The notes under the pieces are model-generated. The model ran no database searches and was not told the DNA's origin. It saw nothing but the letters and a program-made list of their open reading frames with translations. Shown piece after piece: positions 35,156 through 42,857 of a stretch of DNA of 64,000 nt. Within the stretch, counting starts at the first letter, position 1. Every line of letters begins with the position of its first letter. Source of the stretch: Candidatus Helarchaeota archaeon (GTDB taxonomy: Archaea > Asgardarchaeota > Lokiarchaeia > Helarchaeales > HEL-GB-A); contig JABXJT010000023.1 of the NCBI GenBank assembly GCA_013375455.1, positions 1 through 64,000 on the forward strand, written 5' to 3'. The translations under genes and the position numbers were made by a program.

Positions 35156-35700
35156 CCTCCATATTCAAGATCTATATGGTGCTCGCAGTGTTTATCGCCT
35201 GATCCAACAGATTTAACGGTTTTACAGACAACATTAGTATAGGGGACAAGATCTGAATCCATTAAATGTCGGATAACGGCTTCAATAAAGCCAGCAACTG
35301 CAACACAATAATGAATTTCTGTAACTTCTTCCAGTTCTTCTCCTTTCTTTTCTGGGCAAATGGGACAATCACGATCTCGGATAATAATTTTCGTGGGTCT
35401 TTTATCTTTTGGATTTCGTTCTATAACCTTTCCTTTTACCTTTTTATTACCAAAGAAGAGTCCCATCATCTCTTTAACAATCTGGTACGGTTTTTTGCTC
35501 TTGGGTTGCCACACCAGTAACATACGTTGAGTGATTATTCTTGATATATCACGAAGATCCTGCTCAGCTTGTTGTGGACCTCTTTTTCCTATTAAAAATC
35601 CAACGACATCAGGTAAAGCGCGTTGTACTACCATTGTCGAAACTTTTGAATTAAATAGGGCTTCAGGATTTCCTATCCACGCTAAATGCTCCAAAAACAA
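35149..35700 (-). CDS. Cysteine-containing V4R-like protein, upstream paralogue
   Basis: A 183-residue protein. It has a CPIC pair (about residues 112-115, in DRDCPICPEKKGEE) followed by HYCVAVAGFIEAVIRHL and a CKTVKSVGSGDKHCEHHIDLEYGG end, a layout seen in V4R-like domains with C, G and C near the C-terminus. A helical N-terminal part (residues 1-70) holds a GxxRGPQQAEQDL loop. The C-terminal cysteine/histidine group (CEHH) could bind a metal. It is a diverged relative of the next gene, to which it is joined by a 7-bp overlap. The exact ligand is unknown. Confidence 0.6.
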   Translation of the reverse strand: MFLEHLAWIGNPEALFNSKVSTMVVQRALPDVVGFLIGKRGPQQAEQDLRDISRIITQRMLLVWQPKSKKPYQIVKEMMGLFFGNKKVKGKVIERNPKDKRPTKIIIRDRDCPICPEKKGEELEEVTEIHYCVAVAGFIEAVIRHLMDSDLVPYTNVVCKTVKSVGSGDKHCEHHIDLEYGGW

Positions 35701-35849
35701 CCAATCTCCTTTTTCTTTTAATAAAATATTTTATCAAATGGTAAATAAATTGTTTTTGGTGGAATAAAACTTTTAAGGATGGATTATTGTTATTAAACCA
35801 TTGATTTCCCTTAAACCTCAGCTTAAGCGTTGATGGGAGAGTATAAAAC

Positions 35850-36230
35850 ATGCCTCTAAGATGTGATAACTGCTCGCGAGAAATAGACACTTCCATCGAG
35901 AAAATTGTCTTTTACTGTGGCAAATGTAAACCCCCAAAAGTTTATTGTACGATTTGTGAACGAGAGAAATTGCCTAGGAAAAAAAAGAAAAAAGTCCTTT
36001 GTCCTTCATGTGAAAAGCCAATTAAATTAGTTAAAAATCTTAAAAAGTTACCTAAAGAATTAAAGAAGCGGGCTGCTGAAGAGGGAGTAAGTTTAGCAGC
36101 AGCTTCAGAAATAGAATTAGTGGAAGATAAAGAATTTTTACAAAGTTATGGACGATTTTGTGCAAATTGCGGAACACAGTTAATTGAAGGAGCTCAATGG
36201 TGCCCAGAGTGCGGCAATAAAGTAGATTAA
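35850..36230 (+). CDS. Small multi-zinc-ribbon protein
   Basis: A 126-residue protein with at least three zinc-binding cysteine sets: CDNC with CGKC (residues 5-26), CTIC with CPSC (32-54) and CANC with CPEC (107-124). Between the second and third sets lies a basic helical segment (KLVKNLKKLPKELKKRAAEEG). Such zinc ribbons bind nucleic acid or protein. There is no catalytic domain. It is divergent from the V4R-like pair and its stop is 2 bp from the convergent mfnB stop. Confidence 0.75.
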   Translation: MPLRCDNCSREIDTSIEKIVFYCGKCKPPKVYCTICEREKLPRKKKKKVLCPSCEKPIKLVKNLKKLPKELKKRAAEEGVSLAAASEIELVEDKEFLQSYGRFCANCGTQLIEGAQWCPECGNKVD

Positions 36231-36231
36231 G

Positions 36232-36954
36232 TTAAAGATTTTTTTTGAGGATTTGAGCAAATTCTTCTATTTTTTCATGTCGAATCTTTCCATTCAACCT
36301 ATCATTCTGTTCGCATAAAGCTCCACGAACACCGATTATATCTGGGCGGATTTTAATGAGGGGAATAAGGTCATCTTTTTTAATAGACCCAGCTAAAGCC
36401 GCTTTTAGCCCATAATCGTGAGCTTTCTCTACAAATTGAACGAGATCAGAGCTGGACAAAAAATCAAATAATCCTTTTCCATCCTTAATTGCAGTATCAA
36501 GCATTGCTACATCTGATTCGGATTCTGCAGCAATTTTAGGAATGGCTAGAGGGGAAACTCCATTAAACCGCCCTGCATCTGCGAAGCCCGCTGCAACAAT
36601 TTTAATTCCGGAGTTAAAATCCCGTACTGCATGAGTGATTTGTTTCATTAGAAAAATGGCATCCTCAATAGTTTTAGGACCTTTAATGCCAGCTTTGATG
36701 TAGTTTACACCACAATGAGCAAGACCAAAAGCAGCTAATGACGCAGTTCCTGGTAAATTAGGGAGATCTCCAAGAGTTGCACTAATTTCCATTTGGTTCG
36801 GGATGATTTCTTTTATTTCTTTAATAACCCAAGGAAAATTTGCGCCCAAGCTACCTTCTGCGGGACGTTTAATATCAATAATATCGACTAGATTTCCTTT
36901 TATTACTTCATGAACTTCGTCAATAGATTGTGGCGATACTAAAAGTTTAATCAC
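36232..36954 (-). CDS. mfnB: (5-formylfuran-3-yl)methyl phosphate synthase, methanofuran biosynthesis
   Basis: A 240-residue MfnB (DUF556) that condenses two glyceraldehyde-3-phosphate molecules into the furan precursor of methanofuran. Family segments are KLLVSPQSIDEV, DIIDIKRPAEGSLGANFPW (catalytic lysine in DIKRP, about residue 29), SATLGDLPNLPGTAS, GVNYIKAGIKG and MLDTAIKDGKGLFDF (another lysine near residue 157). The length is normal. It shows that this non-methanogen keeps a C1-carrier of the methanofuran type, which fits the archaeal Wood-Ljungdahl pathway suggested by the CooC-like gene. Confidence 0.92.
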   Translation of the reverse strand: MIKLLVSPQSIDEVHEVIKGNLVDIIDIKRPAEGSLGANFPWVIKEIKEIIPNQMEISATLGDLPNLPGTASLAAFGLAHCGVNYIKAGIKGPKTIEDAIFLMKQITHAVRDFNSGIKIVAAGFADAGRFNGVSPLAIPKIAAESESDVAMLDTAIKDGKGLFDFLSSSDLVQFVEKAHDYGLKAALAGSIKKDDLIPLIKIRPDIIGVRGALCEQNDRLNGKIRHEKIEEFAQILKKNL

Positions 36955-37131
36955 GCGAAATCCCTAATCATAAATCTATATGAAATAATTGATTAAAGGA
37001 TTAAAAATATCTATATGATTGTTTCCTATCCATTTAAGAAATGTAAAAAGTCTTTTATCGGATGAAAAAATTAATAATCTTCCCAAAAGATGTAAATTGA
37101 GATAAATTTTGATTAAAGGTCGTGAAAAACA

Positions 37132-37785
37132 ATTCAAATTTTTCCAGGGCACTATTGCATTGGATATCTCATATATAACGTCTATTGTTGGATTTTAGGA
37201 ACTGCACCCACTCTTCTTGGAATTGTCCTAGCGATCATCTTTGCCTTATTACCAGATATTGATGCGTTACTGCTTGTAATAAGGAGAATCAGGGGAGTAA
37301 AATCTAGAAAATTCGGTATTGAATTCAAACATCATGAATTGCCAACCCATTTTCCTATTGTCTATTCACCACTAATAATTCTAGTAATTTTACTTCCAAA
37401 TATTTACACAATTTCAATAGTAACTGTTATTTACGTCCATTTATTCGTGGATAGCTTCTGTACTTCAGATGGAATTAAATGGCTCTATCCATTCAATAAG
37501 AAATATTATGGTTTTCTAAATGATAAAACAAAGGGAAAACATGGTATCCTTTGGCAGAACGAGTACATGACAACTCCTCTATATAAAATTGAATTTGTAC
37601 TTTTAGTAGCCACCTGTTCAATCATGTGGCTGAACCATATCTTCTATTATAAAGCACCCACTTGGGGTGTCGCATTATTAGGCGGTCTAGTTATATGTTT
37701 TCTTATTGGGGCCTTCCTAGTTGAACGTGTCCACGTGAAATACGTAAAAGCAAAAGCAATAGAAGAAAAAGCTGAGATCCAATGA
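37132..37785 (+). CDS. DUF457 (YdjM-type) membrane protein with unclear start
   Basis: The frame that contains the coding part from TTG 37339 stays open upstream to 37126 and reads GHYCIGYLIYNVY, ALLPDIDALLL, FKHHELPTHFPIVY, then VDSFCTSDGIKWLYPF. These are the His and Asp-rich marks of membrane-bound metal-dependent hydrolases of the DUF457/YdjM type. Roughly four hydrophobic spans are visible. No ATG, GTG or TTG occurs in frame before 37339. A GTG at 37122 would start it if the A5 run beside it had one base less, or an ATT at 37132 could be used. The downstream peptidase gene overlaps by 4 bp. Confidence 0.65.
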   Translation: MQIFPGHYCIGYLIYNVYCWILGTAPTLLGIVLAIIFALLPDIDALLLVIRRIRGVKSRKFGIEFKHHELPTHFPIVYSPLIILVILLPNIYTISIVTVIYVHLFVDSFCTSDGIKWLYPFNKKYYGFLNDKTKGKHGILWQNEYMTTPLYKIEFVLLVATCSIMWLNHIFYYKAPTWGVALLGGLVICFLIGAFLVERVHVKYVKAKAIEEKAEIQ

Positions 37786-38744
37786 GTAATAAACAGGACT
37801 ATAGAAAAGGCGCAAGAGTGATTGTTGAAACGTGTATGGGAATAAAGCCAAACGAAAAGGTATTAATTATAACTTCTAGGGGTTCCAAACGAATCACAAC
37901 TCTTTTATCTGAAGAGGCTGCGACGTTGGGTGCAGATGTAACGTCTGTCAATGTTAAAGTAAAAGATATGCAAATAGAACCTCCAGAAGAAGTAAGCAAA
38001 AAGATGCTCGAGTCAGATGTAATTTTAGCAGTACTCCCTTATAGCACAATACAACTATTTCTTCACATGAATGCAAGACGTGCAGCTACCGATGCTGGCG
38101 CAAGAGTCGGCGGCGTTCCTTACATAAAGCCTAATATTACGCATGAAGATATTTATGAAATCACTGAACTAACTGAAAAATTGGCGGAAATACTGACGAA
38201 TGGGGATGAAGCCAGGATTTCTACGAAAAAAGGTACGGATGTTGTATTTTCCATTAAGGATAGGATTTCCGCGCCTTTAAGAGTTAGACACGTCGTTCCG
38301 GGGGCATGGGGAGCAGTCCCTGAGTATGCGGAAGCGGCTATAGCTCCTGTTGAAGGCACGGCGCAAGGGGCATGGATAATTGATGTCTTTTTTGAAAAAG
38401 TTGGACCCATTAAATTCCCCGTTAATGTGTTGATAGAAAATGGGAGGGCTATAAAAATCGAAGGAGGCGAAGAAGCAACTAAGATACGGGCTATCATCGA
38501 AGCGGCGGATGAGAATGGAAACAATATCGCAGAGCTGGGAATTGGAACCAATCATACTTTGAAACATACAACTGGCACCATAGGCGATAAAATGATGAAA
38601 GGGACAGCTCACCTCGCCATTGGTAAAAACATCAATATTGGGGGTCAAACTTTTAGTAACATACATCACGATGGCGTCATGGATAAGGTCACCATACAAA
38701 TTGACGGTGAAACCATACAAAAGGAAGGTAAATTCCTTATATAG
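37782..38744 (+). CDS. M29-type aminopeptidase / NicX-like family protein
   Basis: A 320-residue protein of the leucyl aminopeptidase M29 / 2,5-dihydroxypyridine dioxygenase-like family. The N-terminal half has a Rossmann-like fold (GARVIVETCMGIKPNEKVLIITS). The C-terminal half carries the family's metal-site elements: AELGIGTN (Glu, about residue 252), GTAHLAIG (His, about 277) and NIHHDGVMDKVTI (His-His-Asp, about 295). It would be a metal-dependent peptidase or ring-cleaving enzyme; the sequence alone does not decide. It overlaps the membrane protein by 4 bp, so the two are probably translated together. Confidence 0.78.
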   Translation: MSNKQDYRKGARVIVETCMGIKPNEKVLIITSRGSKRITTLLSEEAATLGADVTSVNVKVKDMQIEPPEEVSKKMLESDVILAVLPYSTIQLFLHMNARRAATDAGARVGGVPYIKPNITHEDIYEITELTEKLAEILTNGDEARISTKKGTDVVFSIKDRISAPLRVRHVVPGAWGAVPEYAEAAIAPVEGTAQGAWIIDVFFEKVGPIKFPVNVLIENGRAIKIEGGEEATKIRAIIEAADENGNNIAELGIGTNHTLKHTTGTIGDKMMKGTAHLAIGKNINIGGQTFSNIHHDGVMDKVTIQIDGETIQKEGKFLI

Positions 38745-38797
38745 AAATTATAATATGAAAGGCAAGGAAAGTTAAAGGCAAATAATATTTCCTTTAA

Positions 38798-39256
38798 TCA
38801 TTTCTTTTTTCTTGCTCGTGTCCTTTTTTGAAACATCTCGAGTTGAAAGCCACATAACTCTTCCGTGTCCAAATAAGCGAAAGATGAACCAGCGACTTTC
38901 CCACTTTCAGATACATTTATTCCGAGTTCCTCAAATTTCTTGATTTCCTCTTGGATGTTTTCTACATAAAAACAAACGTGGTGAATTCCTTGACCGACCT
39001 TTTCCTTAAATTCATCATAAAAGGATTTGCCCTCGAGAACCTGCATCAATTCTAGAATAGTATTTTCTAGTTTAAAGAATGCAACACGTAAAGTGTAAGG
39101 GTCTATTGGATTGCCATTCAAATCCTCACTAATTTTCCAATCAAGCATAGGAACGTTTTTAATCCCCAGTATTTTTTTCAAGCCTTCAGCACGTTTTTCT
39201 ACATCCTCGACGAGTACTGCAACGTGTTCAATTCGTTTGAAATTCATTATCAACAC
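38798..39256 (-). CDS. Methylmalonyl-CoA epimerase-like VOC protein
   Basis: A 152-residue vicinal-oxygen-chelate fold protein. The two beta-alpha-beta-beta-beta modules give a His in RIEHVAVLV (residue 10 area), a Glu/Gln in LELMQ, a His in IHHVCFYV, and a Glu in FQLEMF, the metal-ligand set of methylmalonyl-CoA epimerase and related enzymes. The basic C-terminal tail (KRTRARKKK) is unusual. It may epimerise a CoA thioester or a sugar-acid derivative; the enolase-superfamily gene 24 bp upstream would favour acid metabolism. The ATG Met4 (MNFKRIEH) is an equally good start. Confidence 0.72.
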   Translation of the reverse strand: MLIMNFKRIEHVAVLVEDVEKRAEGLKKILGIKNVPMLDWKISEDLNGNPIDPYTLRVAFFKLENTILELMQVLEGKSFYDEFKEKVGQGIHHVCFYVENIQEEIKKFEELGINVSESGKVAGSSFAYLDTEELCGFQLEMFQKRTRARKKK

Positions 39257-39279
39257 CTAATCATGATTCAAATTGTTGT

Positions 39280-40374
39280 TTAAGTTTGTTTATACTTGTT
39301 GAAAACTGCCTCGTCGATTTCGAATCCAAGACCGGGGCTTGAAGGAATAATAGCCATCCCATCCTTTTTAATTTCAATAGGGGCAGTCGTCATCAAGAAT
39401 TCATCAGGATAGAAACCATACTCCATATATGGACAATTGGAAACAGCACCAATCAGTTGCAGGTTAGCATATTGGATTGGTCCGATGCCGAAAATGTGGT
39501 TTATGCAGAGTTTACTATGAGATTCTGCAATCGCGGCGATTTTTTTAACTTCTGTTATGCCTCCCGACCGTGTAACATCAGGTTGTATTATATCATAGGC
39601 AGCTTTTTCTAAAATTTCTCGGAATCGCCAAGTGAAAGCATCATTTTCACCACCTGCAATGTCTATATTGACTTTGCTCCTGAGTTCAGCGAGCCCTGTA
39701 AGGTTGTCAGACGGTAATGGTTCCTCTAACCACCGAAGATCTAAGCGTTCGGCCACTCTCGCAATTTTTAGCGCTTGACGAGAATTGTATCCCGAATTCA
39801 CGTCTGCCATTATCTCGAGATCAATACCTCCAAGATCACGAACGGTTTTCAAGACCCGTTCATCCCAGTCGAGATTCTTCCCAATTCGCACTTTTACAGC
39901 CTTAAACCCGCGTTCTAAGGCAGGATCCAAAAAACTTGCAATTGCTTTGGGGTTCACCCACCAAGGAAATGATGCATAAGCTTTAACTTTATCCTGATAA
40001 CCACCTAAAAGCCGATAAACAGGCTTCCCCAATGCTTTACCTTTGATATCCCACAAGGCGCAATCAATGATAGATATAGATTGTGCAATTCCGAAGCTGA
40101 TCCGATTTGTTGTATTATAAATATCTCGCCAAATTTTCTCTATTTCAAGAGGATCTTTCTTAAGAAGGATTTTTTCCCATCCCTTAATGTGTGCTACCAA
40201 GCCCTTATCGGCATTGACGAAATGTGTTCCCGCGATGCCTTCAATCCCTTCGTCCGTTTTGATCCGAAGGATTGTTCCCGTTATTTTAAAGCGGGGCATT
40301 GCCCCTATCTTAATTGTTATGGGATATTCAAACCAAGAGGGAAGGACTTCTGTTATTTTCATTTTCAAGTTCAC
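39280..40374 (-). CDS. Mandelate racemase / muconate lactonizing enzyme family (sugar-acid dehydratase-like)
   Basis: A 364-residue enolase-superfamily enzyme. Metal ligands are D191 (IMADVNSGY), E217 (WLEEPLP) and E243 (IAGGENDAF). The Lys-x-Lys base site reads K161-V-R163, with Arg in the second place, and the QPDVTRSGG and INHIFGIG (His) segments form the other side. This combination fits acid-sugar dehydratases or racemases rather than enolase. The Met5 of MKITEVLPSW is the probable start; the first four codons add nothing to the fold. Together with the GH2 and FAH-family genes downstream it suggests uronate or aldonate degradation. Confidence 0.82.
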   Translation of the reverse strand: MNLKMKITEVLPSWFEYPITIKIGAMPRFKITGTILRIKTDEGIEGIAGTHFVNADKGLVAHIKGWEKILLKKDPLEIEKIWRDIYNTTNRISFGIAQSISIIDCALWDIKGKALGKPVYRLLGGYQDKVKAYASFPWWVNPKAIASFLDPALERGFKAVKVRIGKNLDWDERVLKTVRDLGGIDLEIMADVNSGYNSRQALKIARVAERLDLRWLEEPLPSDNLTGLAELRSKVNIDIAGGENDAFTWRFREILEKAAYDIIQPDVTRSGGITEVKKIAAIAESHSKLCINHIFGIGPIQYANLQLIGAVSNCPYMEYGFYPDEFLMTTAPIEIKKDGMAIIPSSPGLGFEIDEAVFNKYKQT

Positions 40375-40446
40375 CTATTTCGTGTTTCCATACTTTTAAT
40401 AATTTTTTTTTCGTATATTTTTTTTCGTAAAAGATTATATCTATGA

Positions 40447-42828
40447 TTATTTTGTTTCAAGACACCAAGATCGTTCAGCGAGCTTTTCATACCGTTTCAA
40501 AGCAGCGTCAATAAACATTCTTAGTTGAATCTCCTGGCCACTTATCGAAGCGAGATACCCCTTGAAAATTCCAAAGAAGCGGGATAGTGCCTTCGTGATT
40601 TTTCTCCACGTTGAGCTCAAATGAACTTTCAAATCATTTTCCGAAATTTTAACCCCATCTTTATCGAATACCGTGGTTTTTATTAAGTATTCGCCGTATT
40701 CCATATCTTTCGTAAAGCGATATTTAATTTGTTTCACGAATCTTGAGCAGCTAGCCGGAATGTTGAAATTGAATTGCTCCGAAATTAGAGTTTTCTCACC
40801 CTTGTTTATCTCCCATTGTAATTTTGCACCGGAAATTTTGTATGTATAATCGTTAATAATCCAGAGATTTGCTTTTAGGGTGGAATTCCGCGTAAAATAT
40901 TCGTTCCAGGATAATGCCTTCAAGGGTGCTATAATAAGCTCCCTTAAGTTAAGTACGACCAGTTGGATGTTCGGAAGGTTAGGTACGGGGAAGGTTGGCA
41001 GTTCAATTGAGCAAAGAACTGGTTGGAATGCTTTTTTTACGGCGTAGAACCCTTCTTTGGGGTTTCGATAATAATCTACAATGGACCAAGTAATTGACGG
41101 CCAAGCATCAGAAAATGTAAATAAAATAGCACCATGGATCTTTCCTTTTCCTCTTCTAAACGCTTCCAGCCCAAATTTTAATAATTCCGCTTGATAAGAT
41201 TGAGTTGATTTAATGAATTGGTTAAGAGTCACCCCTCCTTTATGATCCTTTAAAACTTCGGCTAAATAGAGTGTAATGAATTTCTGAAAATCGCGATATA
41301 CCCATTCCTCATTGATCGGCCACCAGTTTTCACGCCCCATATCTAACCAAAACTTACTATTCGCGTTAGGCAAGGCTTGGGCACCAAATTCATTTGGGTT
41401 TTTCCCACCTGGAAGAGTTAGGAAATTATAATACGTGGAATAATACCAACCTACGAAAGGATGGCTTCTATGCTCTGCTGCTAATAATATCGTGCGATTG
41501 GATTTATCGAGTATTTGAATTGTTCTCTTTAATGATATATCAAGTGTTATCTGATTTGCTGACATTGGTTCACAATGACAGCACCAAATTACAATGGAGG
41601 GATGATTATAGAATTGTAAAACGAATTCTTTCATTTGGCGACAGGCTTCTTTAATCCGGGAGCGACTTATATCATAATCCCATAGAAGGGGAAAATCATT
41701 CCATATTAAAACCCCTTCTCGGTCACAGACATCATAAAAAATTTGAGGCTCAATGTGATATCCATTCCTTAATATATTCATATTTGCCTCTTTCACTAAT
41801 TTAATATCCTTTTCGAATTTTTCTAAAGTCATTTCGGATAACCAACAGGAGGCCAAGTAGCAACTGCCTCTTAGAAAAACGGGAACGCCATTTAAGTACC
41901 AACTATCTTCTTTTTCTTCTAACTTCCTTAATCCAAATGTTATTTCTTTCTGGTTAATAAGTTCCTGATTTTTCAGAATTTTTATTTTCAGCTGGTATAA
42001 GTTAGGTTCCCCTAAATCCCACGTCCACCAGAGTTTTGGATCTTTAAAATCAATTTGTGAGTTGAAATTATTAACTCCTGGTTTTAGAGATAGATCTTCC
42101 TCATATTTTTCACTCACGCCGCTAAAATTAAATGGTTCTGCGGAGATTCTAATCAATATATTTATTCTACTATTTTGGTAGTTATTCAATTCTAAGTCGA
42201 CTGAAGCAAAAATATTTTTATTTTGAAAAATGGGGGATATCCTTACATTCTCTATTCCTATCATTTTCAAATTTTTAAGATAAATAGATTGCCAAATTCC
42301 CCCTGAGCCCTTCTCTTGACCTCTCAAAGATACAGTCCCAGGTCTAAGGTCCCAATGCACGAGACCTCCCTTAAATAATTTCTTTTTCAATGGAAATCCC
42401 GGATCATATGGAGCACAACATCTAACCGCAAGAATATTTCCCTTTTTAACAATTTTATTTGATATTTGAAACTTAAAGGCTCCAAAATACCCTTCATGTT
42501 CTCCTAAATACTCTTCATTAATCCAAATTTTAGCGTGATAATCGACTCCCTGAAAAATGATTTCGATGACGTCCTCATCAGAAAAATCCAAATCAAATTT
42601 TCGCCTGAACCAGACTACTCCCGAGTAGTCGAGACCCTGAAGGTACCAATTGGAGGGGATTTCCATTGATTCCCAATTCGAATCATCAAATTTAATTTTC
42701 CAATACCCTAATTCCTTCCCCGTTTTATCCTCATCCACGTAATATTTCCATTTCCCATTCAAAGAAACTTGGCGATTCATAAAATTAGATGAGGTGGTAT
42801 TGAATTTAAAAATAGTTGACCCATACAA
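40447..42828 (-). CDS. Glycoside hydrolase family 2 enzyme (beta-mannosidase/glucuronidase-like)
   Basis: A 793-residue GH2 protein: jelly-roll sugar-binding domain (residues 18-185, WYLQGLDYSGVVWFRRKF, GGIWQSIYL), immunoglobulin-like domain to about 300, and a TIM barrel to about 610. The usual acid/base Glu is at 420 (CHCEP) and the nucleophile probably at 480 (NEFGAQALP), similar to beta-mannosidase ends (EFGxQ). No signal peptide is seen, so action on imported oligosaccharide inside the cell is likely. About 180 residues follow the barrel, with an extra beta domain. Met17 is an alternative start. It is 72 bp upstream of the enolase-superfamily gene on the same strand. Confidence 0.82.
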   Translation of the reverse strand: MYGSTIFKFNTTSSNFMNRQVSLNGKWKYYVDEDKTGKELGYWKIKFDDSNWESMEIPSNWYLQGLDYSGVVWFRRKFDLDFSDEDVIEIIFQGVDYHAKIWINEEYLGEHEGYFGAFKFQISNKIVKKGNILAVRCCAPYDPGFPLKKKLFKGGLVHWDLRPGTVSLRGQEKGSGGIWQSIYLKNLKMIGIENVRISPIFQNKNIFASVDLELNNYQNSRINILIRISAEPFNFSGVSEKYEEDLSLKPGVNNFNSQIDFKDPKLWWTWDLGEPNLYQLKIKILKNQELINQKEITFGLRKLEEKEDSWYLNGVPVFLRGSCYLASCWLSEMTLEKFEKDIKLVKEANMNILRNGYHIEPQIFYDVCDREGVLIWNDFPLLWDYDISRSRIKEACRQMKEFVLQFYNHPSIVIWCCHCEPMSANQITLDISLKRTIQILDKSNRTILLAAEHRSHPFVGWYYSTYYNFLTLPGGKNPNEFGAQALPNANSKFWLDMGRENWWPINEEWVYRDFQKFITLYLAEVLKDHKGGVTLNQFIKSTQSYQAELLKFGLEAFRRGKGKIHGAILFTFSDAWPSITWSIVDYYRNPKEGFYAVKKAFQPVLCSIELPTFPVPNLPNIQLVVLNLRELIIAPLKALSWNEYFTRNSTLKANLWIINDYTYKISGAKLQWEINKGEKTLISEQFNFNIPASCSRFVKQIKYRFTKDMEYGEYLIKTTVFDKDGVKISENDLKVHLSSTWRKITKALSRFFGIFKGYLASISGQEIQLRMFIDAALKRYEKLAERSWCLETK

Positions 42829-42857
42829 TACAGAAGAAGGAATGAAAATGAGCAGAT

